From: Triticum aestivum
Taxonomy: Eukaryota > Streptophyta > Magnoliopsida > Poales > Poaceae
DNA length: 64,000 bases
Assembly: GCF_018294505.1 (NCBI RefSeq)
Contig: NC_057801.1
Location: 841,162,807 to 841,226,806, forward strand
Reading direction: 5' to 3'
The number at the start of each line of letters is the position of its first letter. Within the stretch, counting starts at the first letter, position 1. Shown here piece after piece: positions 35,113 through 46,640 of the stretch. The notes below the pieces were generated by a model. That model ran no database searches, was not told the DNA's origin, and saw only the letters and a program-made list of their open reading frames with translations. Made by a program: the position numbers and the translations under genes.

Positions 35113-35329
35113 GTCTCTGTTTTGCCAATATTTTTTGTGTAATTCAAAATTATGAAAACAAATTGGCCGTGATGCGGTAGAACAGAGTCGATATTGCGAT
35201 CATGGCAATGTAATTAGGCGCGCTGGCCACTATAATAGGATGAAGTTCTAGTATAGAAATGGTTAAAAATATATTTCGACGCTAAATGTTCCGCCCCTGT
35301 CGGAAAAAATTTGGAATAAAAAAAATGCT

Positions 35330-35630
35330 GGTAATAAGTCATGAACTTATCATCTTCCCCCCTTTGCATGAGGCATATGAAGCCACAAAAAAGGAAGGGC
35401 ACATTGCTGATGTGTCAGAGACCAAAAATGCTTGAAAATGCAACCTTTCCTGTCATGATTAGAAGTCTAGCACGTACAACATCATCGGTATATCCTCCAA
35501 GCAGAGGAAAGCAGCAGCTGTCCTTGGATTTGAACTTCTTATGTTGTCGGATGCTTGGTGCTTGTGCTTTATAATATAAATGGTGAAGGTGATTGTCACA
35601 AGAAGAATTGCGACTAATGATGTCTTGATT
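35330..35630 (-). pseudogene. Ankyrin/PGG family relic (PGG domain only)
   Basis: Minus strand: KTSLVAILLVTITFT, then about 60 inserted bases, LGGYTDD, a changed segment, a stop, and FICLMQRGEDDKFMTYY. These align with NTSLVAILLARITFTAAFT, PGGYSSD and VICLMGRWEDDRFTSYY of the gene at 37435-39395. The ankyrin part is missing. The insertion lies between the first membrane helix and the PGGY motif. Confidence 0.75.
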
Positions 35631-36741
35631 ATTTATTTTGGAGTCAGTGTATTTTTGAGCACCCAACACAAACTGACAATATCTCATCAAATCCGAAGGA
35701 CCAGATCTGTGACTCAGCAATTGACATTATGCAAGTAATGGGCTCATCCACTTCCCACTTGCTGCCAAAGGTAAAATTCAGAATCTTTCTTACAAAATTT
35801 ACACTGCTAGTTTTTTTGCTATCGAACTCCAAACTACTACTGCATTGGTCAAGAAGAGCATGTACATGGACGGAGAAAATTAAATTATTATGCAAATTTA
35901 ACTATTGAGGCCAGCATTTCCTTCTTTTTTTTTTGGCAACGAGAGGCCAGCCTTTCTTTGATATTCTGCCAAATTGCTCTTGTAAAAATATGACAGCAGC
36001 TAGATTGATGTATTAATTGCTGCCGCCTTGTGGTAGTTCTCCATTTCAAGTAAGGGACAGTAGACTGAAGATAAACTTTATTAGATAAAGAGTACACAAA
36101 TGCCTCGAGGTAAATAAAATAACTACCAAGCACATTTACTTGTGGTGTGCAGGTGGAGGCTACACTCCCTGCGGTAACAGAGCTATCGGCTGGTGCCGCT
36201 GAAGAAATGGCCGTAGTGAAGGAATGCAGGAAACTCATTGCCTCAGCAGCAGCCCTACAAGTAAAAGCTTGGTCCTTTATTTTCTCATCACCTTTTCTTT
36301 TCTTTTTTGATGGGATTGATCACCATTTCTTAATTAGAATATATATACACTATCACCAGGATGCTCCATGTATACTCTGTATCATCTTGTTAGTTGTGAG
36401 TCACCTGACTGCCCAGAGAGATATGTTGGTTGGCTGTGTACAACATGTGCAGGGGGTCATCACGCCCACCTCCGTCAGAAGCCGGCAAACTTGATGGTGG
36501 ATCGTTATGGTGACAGTGGGGCATGTAAAAGACAAGGTGGCGTGTACCGCGATTACTAGGCGGTCCAGGAGGCGCAAGTCGTTTTATTTACTGGTAGGAG
36601 GGACGCTAGTACAGTTTGATTCAGTTAAACCTTGGTCCTGAAAAAGTGCTTATTATATATGCAGCTTTACTACTGTCCATAAGATTACTTCGCCCCTTCA
36701 CTGAAATTTGGCCGTATCATTTGATGGCAAGTTAATTAGTA

Positions 36742-36826
36742 CTCCGCGGCGCGACTCTGTATCAAAATGCAAGACATTTTTTTGTTTAAAAGCAGAAAAC
36801 GTCTTTACATTTTGATACAGAGGGAG
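36742..36826. mobile_element. Stowaway-like MITE
   Basis: About 85 bp between TA dinucleotides. Subterminal arms pair as tgtatcaaaatgcaagac and gtctttacattttgataca; the right end is GGGAG. Confidence 0.85.
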
Positions 36827-37049
36827 TACTGAACTTGTACATAAATACTAAGCCTGCATACTATACCCGTGGCGGGCCGTCGTCCTGCTCTGCTGTATCA
36901 GATGCCAGGGTAGTGATGGAACCTGCAGCACGTAGCTGGAATGAGGTGATCAAGGAGGTTCATATCTACGTTTGTCCAACTTGTTTACAGATGCCAGTAT
37001 GGTTCTGGTTCAGGTAAACCTTGTCGCTCAAGAGCAGACATAGCACGTA

Positions 37050-37109
37050 CTCACTCCATAAACAAATATTTTAGTGATCTAAACGCACTTATATTCTCTA
37101 CAGAGGGAG
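37050..37109. mobile_element. Small Stowaway-like MITE
   Basis: About 60 bp: ctcactccataaacaaatat ... cagagggag between TA sites; shares gtgatctaaacgc with the MITE at 50748. Confidence 0.7.
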
Positions 37110-37434
37110 TACAAGTGCTCATTGTCACTTTATAAGGTCCATTGAACATCCATCCGAAGATGTAGAACCGGCGATTTATTCAAGAATGTGAAAACAAAAT
37201 ACTAGGCCACAACGCGGACCAGGATGTCTCTGGTGTTACAGAGGAAACAGCGAAACGACCGACAGAAAAAATCGGGTGCACTTAAGTATGTTCAGCAAAG
37301 TCTAGCTGAAGTGCTAGCTGGATTAACTGAATAAAATGCCACATGGGACTTGACCTTCAACAGGTTCGTTACAGATAAATTGGAAAGAAAAAAAGTACTA
37401 CCAGCATGCCAAACAGTAATACTAGTAGATTAGA

Positions 37435-39395
37435 TCAGACCATGTCACGGAAAGCAGAGCTGGAAGGTTGACCCACCCTGTAATCTCCAAACAACATGGA
37501 GAACCAACGTCTACCCAACCGATAATTGAGCTTCAAGATAGGCCATTTACTTATGAGCCAAGTCAGACAAGGGCAAAAACCTACCAAAAGGCAAATCCCA
37601 ATGGCCATCCAGTGGCGACGAGAAGATAGTACCGTGTATAAACCAGCTGCAAAAGCCGCAAGTGTTGCCATGTACGCAAACCAAGTGAGCCTCTTAGTAA
37701 CGGTGATGTAATAACTTGTGAACCTATCATCCTCCCATCTTCCCATGAGGCATATGACGGACACAACAAATGCAGAGCACATTGCTAAGGTGTCAAAGAT
37801 TAGGAATGCTTGAAATGCGGCCTTTTTAGACATGATGGGATTTCCCTCGCTACCAGGATCACTGCTGTATCCTCCAGGCAAAGTGAAAGCAGCGGTGAAG
37901 GTGATTCTCGCAAGGAGGATCGCCACTAATGACGTGTTTGTTGTGTATCTTTGAGTTGTTGACTTCCTCTCCTTTATCGATTCAATAGTTTCCTGTTGCT
38001 CAACCTCCTTGTGAATATTATCTGAAGGGATGTCATCATCTTTGGGATCAGCTTTCAACATAAGCACCTGCACCTCCTTCTACTAGAATCCAAAATATCA
38101 AATTATCCTCCAAATTTATTAACTCATGGTAGTGTATAAATAAAGCTTCATATGGTTAACAAAATAGCATATGAGCATACCCAGTCCAAATTCTTCTCGT
38201 GGCTGGTGATGCCTGACAATAGGGAAGCAGCGGATTCACCATGAATGTCAAATATTGTTGTGTCTATACCCTTGCAAGACAATAAAGCAGCAACTGTTCT
38301 GGGATTGCACCTCTCGACTGCGTAATGTAGAGCGGTTCTTCCGCTGCTGTCTTGCATATTAACGAGACGCTGAAGTTGCGGTGTCTGGAGGATAAACTCA
38401 ATAAACTTCGTATGACCATTTTGTACAGCTGAATGAAGGCATGTCAATTCTTGATGGTGTACATGGCGATAAGGAGCATCTGGACAATGGTTAAGAAGCT
38501 CTCGAGCAACACCAACATGACCTCGAGTTGCGGCACTAGTAAGGAGAGTAAAACCTTGGTTGTTTACTTCATACCCTAATGAAATATCATGTTGCAGCAA
38601 TTCCCGCAGCACCCCAACCTTGTTGTAACAGACGGCAAGCCTTATCGGAGTATCCTCGTTGGAGTCGGCTTTTCGTGCTAGTTGAGGACGTTTCTTCATA
38701 ATTTGTGCAGCAATAACTGAAAACAAATCGAGATTAATTACAAAAGATGGTCAATAACGAAGTGGTGATGATATAATAAGTTTTTGGCACAAAAAATGGC
38801 CTACTAAGAATTAAGTGAAAAGGATTAATCAAAGAGAAAAGAACAATGATATACAATATAAGACATATATTAGAACATGGTACAGTAAATCGTACTCCAC
38901 TGTTCTGACAATCTTACATTGATCCCCATTTTTAGCTACGGCATGAAGAGCATGGCGGCAAAAACTGCCAGCATGAGAAGAATCATTGATTTCCAGTAGT
39001 CGCAAGGCAATATCTCTAAAACCTCTCATTACAGCCATGAACATGGGTGACTCACGGTATATGTTTACATGGTGCGACAGAGCAGGCGCCGCTTCTAACA
39101 ACTGTATCGCAAGGTCCATGTAGCCATTGCGGATGGCGTGGTGCAGTGCATTAGATTTATCTTTGTCCTGACGCAAGATTGTGGCTTGCAGTCCTAGGTC
39201 ATTGCAGCGTTTGAGTAAAAGAGAAGCCAAATTGGCATGCCCGTGTGCCACGGCAATGACAAGTGGTGTCTCGCCCTCGTGATTAACCTTTGAGAGGAGA
39301 GACTGGTCTACTTCTAGCGCCAGCCTGAAGAATTCAATGTGGCCATGAATGCAGGATATGTGGAGGCACCTGTTCTTGCAGCAAAAAACCAGCAC
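37435..39395 (-). pseudogene. Ankyrin-repeat/PGG-domain gene (ACD6-like), 5'-truncated
   Basis: Three exons on the minus strand: up to 39395-38918, 38716-38181 and 38079-37435. Donors are gtaaga and gtatgc; acceptors ttttcag and tctagtag. They stay in frame through about 550 codons. Ankyrin repeats include NRCLHISCIHGHIEF, GETPLVIAVAHGHANLA and SNALHHAIRNGYMDLA. The C-terminal PGG domain (LPGGYSSD) has four membrane helices. The frame has no ATG at its left end: a stop and acceptor-like ctgctttag precede gtgctggtt at 39395. The first 55 or so residues of the sister gene (50081) are absent upstream. ACD6-like proteins act at membranes in plant defence and cell death. Likely a truncated copy, unless a distant first exon exists. 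Confidence 0.8.
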
Positions 39396-39765
39396 CTAAA
39401 GCAGCGGGCAGTTAATAATGTACAGTACTACTACCTCAATCATTAGTTTACCATTCGATATGGGACGATTGACCCACCTCTGACATAAAGGTATACGACT
39501 ACAACATGCCAGCTGTAGCATCATCATAATTCCTCGTTCTATATCGCAAGTTGTTTTATCAAATGAAAGTACTAGTATATACACGAAAGTAGTGCACCAA
39601 GTTGTGAAAATTGACGCAATGATTTCCAAACTAACTCAAGGACGGAGGTTCCAACAACATAAGTTGTTTCACGTACGGGCCTAATGCCGGGGTACGTATG
39701 AAGAATTTCATGCAGGACCCAAACTATTAGTAGAAAGAGAGAATGTCAAAGCTACTCGGCCATTT
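39396..39765. other. Upstream region of the truncated ankyrin gene
   Basis: No match to the leader exon or first coding exon of the sister gene was seen here. No other feature recognised. Confidence 0.5.
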
Positions 39766-39780
39766 CCCATGCATTAGGTG

Positions 39781-41052
39781 ACCCCGATCCCCTCCGCCCC
39801 TCACGATCTCCTCCGCCTCCCGATCCCCTCCGCCCCTCAGTTCGCCTCCCCTCTCCTCCGCCTCCCGATCCCCTCCGCCCCTCAGTTCGCCTACCCTCTC
39901 CTCCACCTCCCGGATCCCCGCTGCCCCTCCCAATCTCCTCCGCCTCACGTCCGCCTCCCCTCCCGCCGCCATCGGATCTAGGCTGGGCAAAGCCCGTGCT
40001 GGGGGATGATGGCAGTGGCGGGGCGTCCCTTCGTCGCGGCTTGATGGCGTGGCTGTGACGGTGGATCTTGAGAGGGCACCTTGGGACGAGGTGTTGTGTG
40101 GCCATGGCGCCGGTCACGCAACGGTGACCTCCTCTATCTTTGGTTGTCTTCATCGTTGGTCCAAAGGGGTCTGGTCGGCGGGTGTTGCCTCGCGGTGGCT
40201 TCCCGGCGGCGGATCAACTAGAGGAGGATATAGTGGCCTAGCTGCTAAAGTGCGTGAGGATCCCACCATCATCGGCAGCGTCCGTGGGTGTCGTTTCCTC
40301 GTTGGAGGCGATGCTGGGGTGTCCCTCTCTCCATTATTTTCGGGGGAAACCTCAGGTCTGGAGGAGGCTACCATTGATGGCGGCACCCTCGTTGGAGGCG
40401 TTGAGGGGTCTCCTGGATCGAATGATGGCGACGTCTTCGTCGTCACCCCCGTGGGGGCATCATCTTTCAAGACATTCAGTGGCTGGACGGATATGTGGAA
40501 AGCTTGGTGGTTGGGCGTCGGTAGGTGGTGGAGAGGTGCTTCATCATACACATCGATGGCGGCGGATCTCGGCGGCGTGGTGCCGTGGAGATTCGGCGTC
40601 CGATGGGTGGTGATGGAGTCACGCAAGGGGACGATGTTGTCTGGTGTCGTGGTGGCATCGATGGCAGAGATGCCTGGCAAGGTCGATGCGTTAGTATCTG
40701 ATCTAAGGATGGATCGATGGAAGAAGGAGGTGACGGCCCATGCAGTGTGCGCATGTGCTGCCCACTGAAAGTGCGCCGGACCGGTTTGTAACCCAGTCCA
40801 ATTATTGTGGCTTGGATGGGGCATCACATCATTAGATGCTAGTCGTTGGCGCGATGTTTGTTTGGTATTAGCCTCGGACATTTGGCACCCTTCATTATGG
40901 GCATAGGAGTAGTGACAGGTGTTGAAAAGATGATGGCTTCAGACTTACTGATGTATTACCTTGTAAGGACTTTGTGATTAATTAATAAAATGCCTGCATG
41001 CATCATTCAAATGCAGAGGCTGAAGGTACATTCTCCTTTTCAAAAAAAAAAA
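39781..41052 (+). mobile_element. Retroposon with poly(A) tail and 15-bp target duplication
   Basis: Flanked by cccatgcattaggtg (39766-39780) and cccatgcattacgtg (41053-41067), one mismatch. Ends in AATAAA (near 40985) and a poly(A) run at 41042-41052. It begins with a C-rich minisatellite. The frame at 40049-40768 (239 aa) has no known domain. This looks like a LINE-mobilised non-autonomous retroposon or retrocopy. Confidence 0.85.
39783..39960 (+). repeat. C-rich minisatellite at the retroposon's 5' end
   Basis: About four degenerate units of 45-50 bp around cgatcccctccgcccctc agttcgcctccc. Both strands are open through it, giving repetitive chance frames. Confidence 0.8.
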
Positions 41053-41459
41053 CCCATGCATTACGTGTTTGGCTCAATACAAGGGCTTCAGGGCATCTCC
41101 AACGCGAGCGCTAACAGCCGGCGCCAGGATTTATTCCCCAGACAATGAGCGGTTACGTCGATTAATCCTGGCATCAGCCGCTTTCTTGGTGCAAAACAGA
41201 GAGTCGGGCGCTAAGGGGATGAACAATGATTGATAAGGTCGTCTTATTTTAAGTCTTGCGATTGTTGGTAAGATAGTTGAGATGAGGCGCTGTACTCGCT
41301 CCGGATATTTAGCATCGTTAGTTAGCACCTGGCATTGGAATAGAAGGCGCTTGGCCCTTTTTAATTATTCCGATATTTGTTTTTTTCTGTTTATAAGCGT
41401 CTAGATAAGCACCTTCCCGGTGCCTGGTCCTCGCAAAAAAAAAAACGAGCCGGTGACTT

Positions 41460-41836
41460 GGTCGACCATGGGGACATCTTTATCCCAAGAAGAGTTTCGC
41501 GCGAGGCCATTTTCTAATCTTGGGCGAAACAGCAAGGCACCTCACAAAATAGGAAATAGAAAAGATCAGTTGCAGCTAATGCTCCGCTTACCTTTCAAAA
41601 ACTTTAAAGCAGCTGGAGGTCAACGTACCACTTCAATCATTAATGGATGGAGACAAGTAAAAAATTCATTGAAGTACGCATATGACTCGTTCGACAGCAA
41701 GCTAGGCGACATTGTCTTGGAGTACCACTTGCAAGTTATGTTTGCAATAACATCTCAACTTTGCCATCTATCCACATCTCAAGTTGTTTTAGAAAATGTA
41801 TGCCGTGCACAACAAGTTGAGAACATAAAACAGTGA
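41460..41836 (+). CDS. Unrecognised ORF in the left arm
   Basis: About 125 residues, open without a clear ATG near its start; an in-frame ATG lies at 41468. It is the twin of the minus-strand frame in the right arm, with most amino acids conserved (differences such as EFRARP/EIRARP and VLEYHL/VLVYHL). Low complexity is absent. Whether it is coding is unknown; it may be part of an exon of a gene whose rest is not here. Confidence 0.3.
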
Positions 41837-42303
41837 CTACAGAAATAGGACGCAGATTCATCATTTGTGTGCTTGACTTGTTCCACACAAAACAGACATG
41901 GTCTAGCTAGTATTACCACTTGCCAGTTATTTTTGCAATAACATCTCAACTACATCCCCCTATACCACAATTCACAAGTTGCATCAAACGGCATATTTGG
42001 ATAAGTCATGAAGATAACAAACTATGGCCGAAGAGGTGGAGCCATCATATGGGGTAATTAGGGAGAACTAATAGGAGGTGATAAACTAGGCGCTGAAGGA
42101 GGGGGCCTACAAACCCCGGCCCAACCGGCGTGTTGGAAGTGCATGTCAAATCGAATCCGCTCGGCGATGAGCATCTAGAGGCATGGATAAAGGAGGAGGC
42201 TTACCTGGAGCCTCCATTCCCGTCGCTTGTGAGCCCAGCTACTCCCAGCCAGTCGGTTTTGTACATAAGTCAAAGATCGGCTCGCCATGTGGGGAAGAGA
42301 GCC

Positions 42304-43014
42304 ATAAAGAAAAAGAAAAAACAAAGAAAAAACAAAAAACAAAAAACCGGTTCAGGGAACCTTCTGGAAGGTTCCCAAAACCGGATGGGGTAGTGCCAAC
42401 GCGATCTACTCGAATGGGCCGCCCCAGTCGCGTCCGTTTGCCGCTCGCCTGTGCGTTAGTCCGGCAACTTGCCGCAACGAGCGGCAAATAGGAAAATCCC
42501 TGGCTGACAGTATCAAGCGTATTTGTACGGGTTCATAGAGTAAACCGGCCCAATAGGGAGTCCGCCATTTTTGTCAATTTTTATTCGTTCACTCTTTTTT
42601 CTTTTGCATTTGTTTATATTTTCAATAAATGTTATAAATACAGTAATCCCAAAATTAAACTTACTGAAAGTTTCTTAAAAACCATGAATTTAAAAAAATA
42701 ACTCAATATTTTTTTCGGTCAATATAAAAAATGTTGATAACATTTTTAGAAAGCTTTTGTGACATTTAAAATGTATAATACATATTAATAAAAGTGTTTA
42801 ATACGTACTGAAAAAATTGATACCAAGATAAGCATGATCCTGAAATAATTTTTTAATATGAGTACCAAGATTTTCTTTTGATGAGTGGTTCCATCACACG
42901 TTGAGCTTGATCCTCAATATGGGGTAAAGCCCTTGTGCATCACCTGTCAATTTTAGGAATTGAACCAGGGCGGTTAATTAGGCTGCACAACCACATACGT
43001 AACCACTGAGCTAA
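42304..43014. other. Loop of the inverted repeat
   Basis: Begins with an A-rich tract (aaagaaaaagaaaaaacaaag), then a GC-rich stretch to 42490, then AT-rich sequence. No gene recognised. Confidence 0.6.
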
Positions 43015-43022
43015 GGCTCTCT
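42840..43022 (-). mobile_element. tRNA-derived SINE-like element
   Basis: On the minus strand from 43022: TAGCTCAGTGG (perfect A-box form), then 47 bp later GGTTCAATTCC (B box, one mismatch). Spacing and boxes are those of a tRNA-type RNA polymerase III promoter. The region downstream to about 42840 is unrelated to tRNA. Its 5' end coincides with the inner end of the right arm. Confidence 0.55.
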
Positions 43023-43378
43023 TTGCCACATGGCGAGCCGATCTTTGACTGTGCTCAAAACCCACTGGCTCGGGGTAGCTTGGGCTCCCATGCAACGGGA
43101 ATGGAGGCTCCAGGAAAGACTCCTCCTTTATCCATGCCTCTAGACCCTCATCGCCGAGCGGATTCGATTCGACTAAGCACTTCGAACACGCCGGTTGGGC
43201 CAGGGTTGGGGAGGCCCCCTCCTTCAGTGCCTAGTTTATCACCTCAGATTAGTTCTCCCTGATGACCCCATATGACGGCTCTACCTCTTCGGCCATAGTT
43301 TGTTATCTTCGCGGCTTGTCCAAATATTCCGTTTGATGCAACTTGTGAATTGTGGTATAGGGGGGTGTAGTTGAGATG

Positions 43379-43870
43379 TTATTGCAAAAATAACTCGCAA
43401 GTGGTAATGCTAGCTAGACCACGTCTGTTTTCTGTGGAACAAGTCATGCACGCATGATGAATCTGCGTCCCATTTCTGTAGCCACAGATTATTATGTTCT
43501 CAATTTGTTGTGCACGACATACATTTTCTAAAACAACTTGGGATGTGGATAGATGGCGGAGTTGAGATGTTATTGCAAACATAACTTGCAAGTGGTACAC
43601 CAAGACAATGTCGCCTAGCTTGCTGTCGAACGAGTCATATGCGTACTTCAATGAATTTTTTACTTGTCTCCATCCATTAATGATTGAAGTGGTACGTTGA
43701 CCTCCAGCTGCTTTAAAGTTTTTGAAAGGTAAGCGGAGCATTAGTTGCAACTGATCTTTTCTAGTATTTCCTATTTTGTGAGATGCCTTGCTGTATTTCC
43801 GAAGATTAGAAAATGGCCTCGCGCGGATCTCTTCTTGGGATAAAGATGTCCTCAATGTCGACCAGGTCAT
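43379..43870 (-). CDS. Unrecognised ORF in the right arm
   Basis: 163 residues from ATG near 43870 (MTWSTLRTSLSQEE). Longer than its left-arm twin, continuing through CMTCSTENRRG to a stop at 43379. A cys-containing tail is visible, but no family is recognised. Confidence 0.35.
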   Translation of the reverse strand: MTWSTLRTSLSQEEIRARPFSNLRKYSKASHKIGNTRKDQLQLMLRLPFKNFKAAGGQRTTSIINGWRQVKNSLKYAYDSFDSKLGDIVLVYHLQVMFAITSQLRHLSTSQVVLENVCRAQQIENIIICGYRNGTQIHHACMTCSTENRRGLASITTCELFLQ

Positions 43871-43879
43871 GCAGCTCGT

Positions 43880-46194
43880 ACCCTACAGGCCGACAGCCAC
43901 AAGTCCGGGCGCTGGCTCCTAAACCCCTTGTGTTGAGCCAAAAACGTACGGCATGGGAAATGACCGACATCAGTATAAGTCGCTACTAGCTTGGATCCTG
44001 AATGAAATTCATCCTATGTAGACCGGCACTAGGCCCGTAGAAACAGCTTATGTTGTTGGAATCTCCTTCCTTCATCCAAATTAGTTTGGAGCATTGTGTC
44101 AATTTGGTTTCCAAACTGACAGCAAGCAATGCCCTTCCTTTCTAAAATAACTCCCTCTCGTTCTCTTCATCTAGACGTCCACCTTGGCTTGATAAAACAA
44201 CTTGCCGGACCAGTCAAGCACACATATGATAAAGTTAGTACGTTTGTTTTTTACTTTTCTCCATCCATTAATATTTATGATCGATATTAGGAGTAATGAT
44301 CGAAGTGGTAATGTTGACCTCCAACTACTCAGATCAACAGATCATTAATTACTTGGATACTAACTAGTACAACTTGTTCGACTAGTCTTTCCTACTGTCG
44401 GAGAGTAACTCTAGCAGATTCTCGTATTGGCAATCGCCATATGGGATATGGATCACACTCCATATGGACATGGAGGCCGTGGTCGCTGTGCACAAACACA
44501 AAGTCTTCATATTTGCCGTCTCCATGATCGTGGAATCCATTCATCAAAGGGATATCCCTTTTCCCCAAACATCTCTGCCATCTCACGTGAGGTGTCGGCT
44601 CACTTGAAGTTTCCTTCCTGTCACATGCAGTTTACATGCAACTGCCATATGATGTGAACTCCATAAGGCAACACCTAAGTCGCCAAATATGGAGGCTTGG
44701 AGGACAAATATGGAGGGCGCTCCATAAATTATGGTTATCCCTGATATGATAGCAAATCTGCTAGAATTCCTTTTTTTTACCAAAATATTCATGTTGGCAG
44801 TTATTATGGCAACTCTGCTAGAGTTGCTCTAAGGTGTATTGGTATATCACTGAAGTTTCAAAAATTAGATTTCGACCCTGCGGTGTCTTTGTACCCAAAC
44901 TTTCAGAAAATGCCCTCGCGTGTATCTCATTCTTGAAGAAGGATGCCTCAAGGTCGGCAGGCCATGCAACTCGTATCCTACAATCACTAGTCAGGGACCT
45001 CTGCTCCGGCCCCCAAAACCCTAAGTTGCACCAAAATGTAGAAAAATGATTGATTAGCTCTTTGCCATCCGCAGTGATTGCAAGCATGGGTGCTAAATGA
45101 AATTCTACCTACGGCCACCATCGGCACCGCCACAAGGGAAGTAAATAAACCCATCACAACCCACCTTGCTAATATTCGACGACAGAGTTGCCAGAGGGGG
45201 AAGTAAGAGGGTGGGAGATATCAGTTATTTATCCGCAATGTTAAGTGTTCGTGTGATATGCGTGAGAGATTGTGTGGAAGGAATGTATGTGGTGGACAAT
45301 TATGTTGAGAGGTGAGCCTTGTCTCTGGTGGTTGAACAATCAAACTGGTAGAGATATGCATAACTCTAGCAGTTTGATATTCAAACCGCCTGAGACGCAA
45401 TACCAACTCCAGACTCCTGCGGTTCGGGTCCAAAAAGGCTTAGATGCAGCAATGCAGGCGGTCCGATAGTATCCGATACGAAACTACTTCATAGACGACG
45501 TATGTTGTGACGATACTTGCACGATGCCTAATCCAACAGCTATCTGCACTTTGGTCTGACGCATGGATGGTGGGATATGCAACATCGTCTACATTTCGTG
45601 CGCGAAATGTCGTCCGTGTAGCAACGTTCTATCCGGTAAGAGACGGAGGCTCGTTTTGGGGGGATATGAATTGCCGGACAATATGTTAAACATCAGAGCT
45701 GCTATTCTGGCTAATGTCGGCAAACAATAATGTCCTTTCGTCCGTATTTACACCCAACGTGTACTAATCCATATCCACAGCCACAATTTGTTTCTTGGCA
45801 CCTTGCCGTGTATATATATACTACTTCCATTTGATCAAACAACTTGCGATATATAAGGGGGAATGATTAAGATACTATAGCAGGCGAGCGATAATCCTAT
45901 ACGTTTCTCTCGAACTGGGTCAAATCGCTCGGTGCGCGAATGATAAATTAACGATTGAGGTGGTACGTTGATTCCAACTTCTTTAAATACTTTCGACTTG
46001 TTCTTCCATGACCTGCTTTAAGTACTTGCCATATTCACATAACATCAGTGTGCAATCTTCAACTTGTCACTACTGCCCTGCTGGGTGAGATGCGTTTAGG
46101 ACATTAATGAATCGATCGCGGATGCCAATAGCTGGCAACAGCGCAACGGGTTATTAGTTCAAAGCTCCATCACATGGCCAATCAAGTGATATAG
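43880..46194. other. Repeat fragments without a gene
   Basis: 44878-45110 resembles 43780-44030 in the same orientation (ccaaactttcagaaaatg / gtcaggg...ccctaagttg type blocks). Pieces at 44260-44330 and 45950-46000 resemble the catccattaatgattgaagtgg part of the inverted-repeat arms. No intact reading frame stands out. Confidence 0.5.
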
Positions 46195-46640
46195 AATACA
46201 CAAATTAACTAAGCGACTGGATTGGCGTTGACACCCAGCTCCATTAAAGTCCTCTCCTCACCATCTCCATGGAACATTAGTGACCGGGCTGCTGGATCTC
46301 TTCATCTTCCGACTACGTCTCTTCTATTGTATGAGGTGAGTACCTACTATTTTTACCATATTTATGCACTTTTTTTTTTGCCACAGCTAGCTTGTTTCGT
46401 CCATTGTGAGTTTGATTTTACGGCATTTTCTTTCATCTCATGTTACAACACAGTGATCTAGTCTACTTTAGATGTTTGGTGAAATAATTAAAGTTGAAAG
46501 GGCAATGAAATCAAATTACGCTGGTAACGGAAATGGAATGAGAAGAACTGAACTTTGTTTGCTTGCTTTGTATATGTAACTGTATTGTCTATACATGGGA
46601 TCTGTAAATAAGAAGTAGGAATCGCAATGTTTGGCTTTAG
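46195..46640 (+). promoter_or_regulatory. Ankyrin/PGG-family leader exon and intron start, orphan copy
   Basis: Matches 63597-64000 along about 400 bp and, in its exon part, 49640-49760. The exon seems to end at 46335 (gtatgag) with donor gtgagt at 46336. No ankyrin coding exon follows before the second leader at 49.6 kb. It may be an alternative first exon of the gene at 50081 or a remnant of a lost gene. Confidence 0.6.

Larger units (their letters stand above)
35640..37434. other. Gene-free stretch with two MITEs
   Basis: No protein family recognised. An exon-like frame at 36154-36260 (after gtgtgcag, before gtaaaag) reads VEATLPAVTELSAGAAEEM, but no partner exon was identified. Confidence 0.5.
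41445..43879. repeat. Large inverted repeat (arms about 860 bp, loop 711 bp)
   Basis: Left arm 41445-42303 and right arm 43015-43879 are reverse complements along their whole length with scattered differences. The start acgagc (41445) pairs with gctcgt (43874). Each arm keeps an open frame for the same sequence (41460-41836 plus; 43870-43379 minus) including LRLPFKNFKAAGGQ and NSLKYAYDSFDSKLGDIVL; one 3-base indel keeps the frame. I do not recognise the protein. No target duplication was seen. Foldback element or inverted duplication. Confidence 0.88.

Noticed and set aside
36147..36494. Possible host exon with splice sites
   Set aside because: Only one plausible exon; no partner exon or known domain found nearby.
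40150..40881. 243-aa minus-strand ORF opposite the 239-aa plus ORF
   Set aside because: Mirror frame in the retroposon; the poly(A) tail and AATAAA show that the transcript strand is plus.
42957..43022. Possible tRNA gene
   Set aside because: A and B boxes are good, but no acceptor stem or anticodon arm can be formed; SINE-like element preferred.
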